Source: Chloroflexi bacterium TSY
GTDB lineage: Bacteria; Chloroflexota; Anaerolineae; Caldilineales; Caldilineaceae
Reading direction: 5' to 3'
Assembly: GCA_019217005.1 (NCBI GenBank)
Contig: JAHBNG010000065.1
Location: 14,144-78,143, forward strand
Length of the DNA stretch: 64,000 bases
Within the stretch, counting starts at the first letter, position 1, and the number at the start of each line of letters is the position of its first letter. Of the stretch, positions 63,705 through 64,000 are shown in pieces. A program made the position numbers and the translations under genes. The notes below the pieces were generated by a model that ran no database searches, was not told the origin of the DNA, and saw only the letters and a list, made by a program, of their open reading frames with translations.

Positions 63705-64000
63705 TTACCCACTGTGATCCCATCGATGGGCCTTGACACCCGAGTTGTTTGCCAACGCCGCGGTCCACATACCATCCCACTCCGCATGATCCGTGAGGAC
63801 GGCTGCCGGGTTGGACCGACTGCGCACCACAAAATCAGGATAGAAAGGACGTCCAGTAGGTGTGCCGGTCTTCTGATAACGTAGATCCACGCTCCAGCGG
63901 ACTGTTTCCGAAACGTTGCGTGTTGAACGATGGGGCGTCCGTTTGTCCATCAACAAAACATCTCCAGGCTGCATGGGCAGGATAACAGCCTGGCCTTCGG
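63705..64000 (-). CDS. Phytanoyl-CoA dioxygenase (PhyH) family protein, partial
   Basis: The C-terminal 98 codons of an Fe(II)/2-oxoglutarate oxygenase-like protein; the N-terminus lies beyond the window. QPGDVLLMDKRTPHRSTRNV holds the distal iron-ligand His in PHRS, and SVDLRYQ provides the Arg that usually binds 2-oxoglutarate; RPFYPDFVVRSR follows as in PhyH proteins. The frame is open to the window edge. The HxD half of the metal triad is not visible. It lies upstream of the sugar importer on the same strand, 438 bases away. Substrate unknown. Confidence 0.8.
   Translation of the reverse strand, partial: EGQAVILPMQPGDVLLMDKRTPHRSTRNVSETVRWSVDLRYQKTGTPTGRPFYPDFVVRSRSNPAAVLTDHAEWDGMWTAALANNSGVKAHRWDHSG

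Overview
This is a bacterial chromosome window. The gene content best fits an uncultured member of the Chloroflexota (Anaerolineae/Caldilineales-like): a BTAD-type regulator, many lipoprotein-dependent ABC importers, a coaX-coaBC-yvcK operon, and gap-pgk and tpiA-mutM pairs. This placement is inference; there is no rRNA or other phylogenetic marker here. I found no tRNA, rRNA or CRISPR array.

Layout. 1-6.3 kb: a partial class V aminotransferase; an alpha/beta hydrolase cut in two by an insertion sequence (IS); its likely TetR repressor with two matching operators; a second TetR gene with its own palindromic operator upstream of a cytochrome P450. 6.3-10.1 kb: a peptide/nickel-type ABC importer (binding protein, two permeases) in which every gene is broken by a different lesion. 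10.2-24.4 kb: a catabolic block with an SDR, a nucleotidyltransferase, a ketopantoate reductase-like enzyme, a giant Asp-box propeller protein, a TolB-like propeller, a sugar isomerase/epimerase, a 2-keto-4-pentenoate hydratase-like protein, an AAA ATPase with a nuclease-like C-terminus, a class III aminotransferase and a zinc-less MDR dehydrogenase. 25-37 kb: a sugar-binding protein without a signal peptide, TatA, the coaX-coaBC-yvcK operon and gap-pgk. 37-47 kb: an IS-rich stretch around tpiA-mutM, a GNAT gene and an ECF sigma factor. 47-58 kb, minus strand: a compact contractile phage-tail-like injection system (sheath, tube, hub, spike, PAAR tip, gp25, gpJ, gpI) with a BTAD regulator upstream. 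60-63 kb: a sugar ABC importer (binding protein, MalF-like, MalG-like). The right edge holds part of a phytanoyl-CoA dioxygenase family gene.

The dominant unexplained structure is a dense population of small non-autonomous mobile elements. A family of exactly 155 bp is present in four near-identical copies, each with a perfect 8-bp target duplication. Its ends match, in sequence and spacing, those of the IS at 1465-3129, which also made an 8-bp duplication; the IS family is therefore the likely source of its transposase. A 218-219-bp family (TA target), a ~100-bp family, a 75-bp palindrome, a 98-bp repeat and several other palindromic repeats are each present two or more times. They truncate, re-end or re-start at least six genes.

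The tail-like locus is the main candidate system. It lacks a visible tape measure, AAA ATPase and fibre. Its tube gene carries a +1 frameshift and its spike gene a 61-bp insertion, so this copy may be decaying. Two copies of one IS701-type element differ by four small indels but only one substitution, so single-base frameshifts in this window could be sequence errors.
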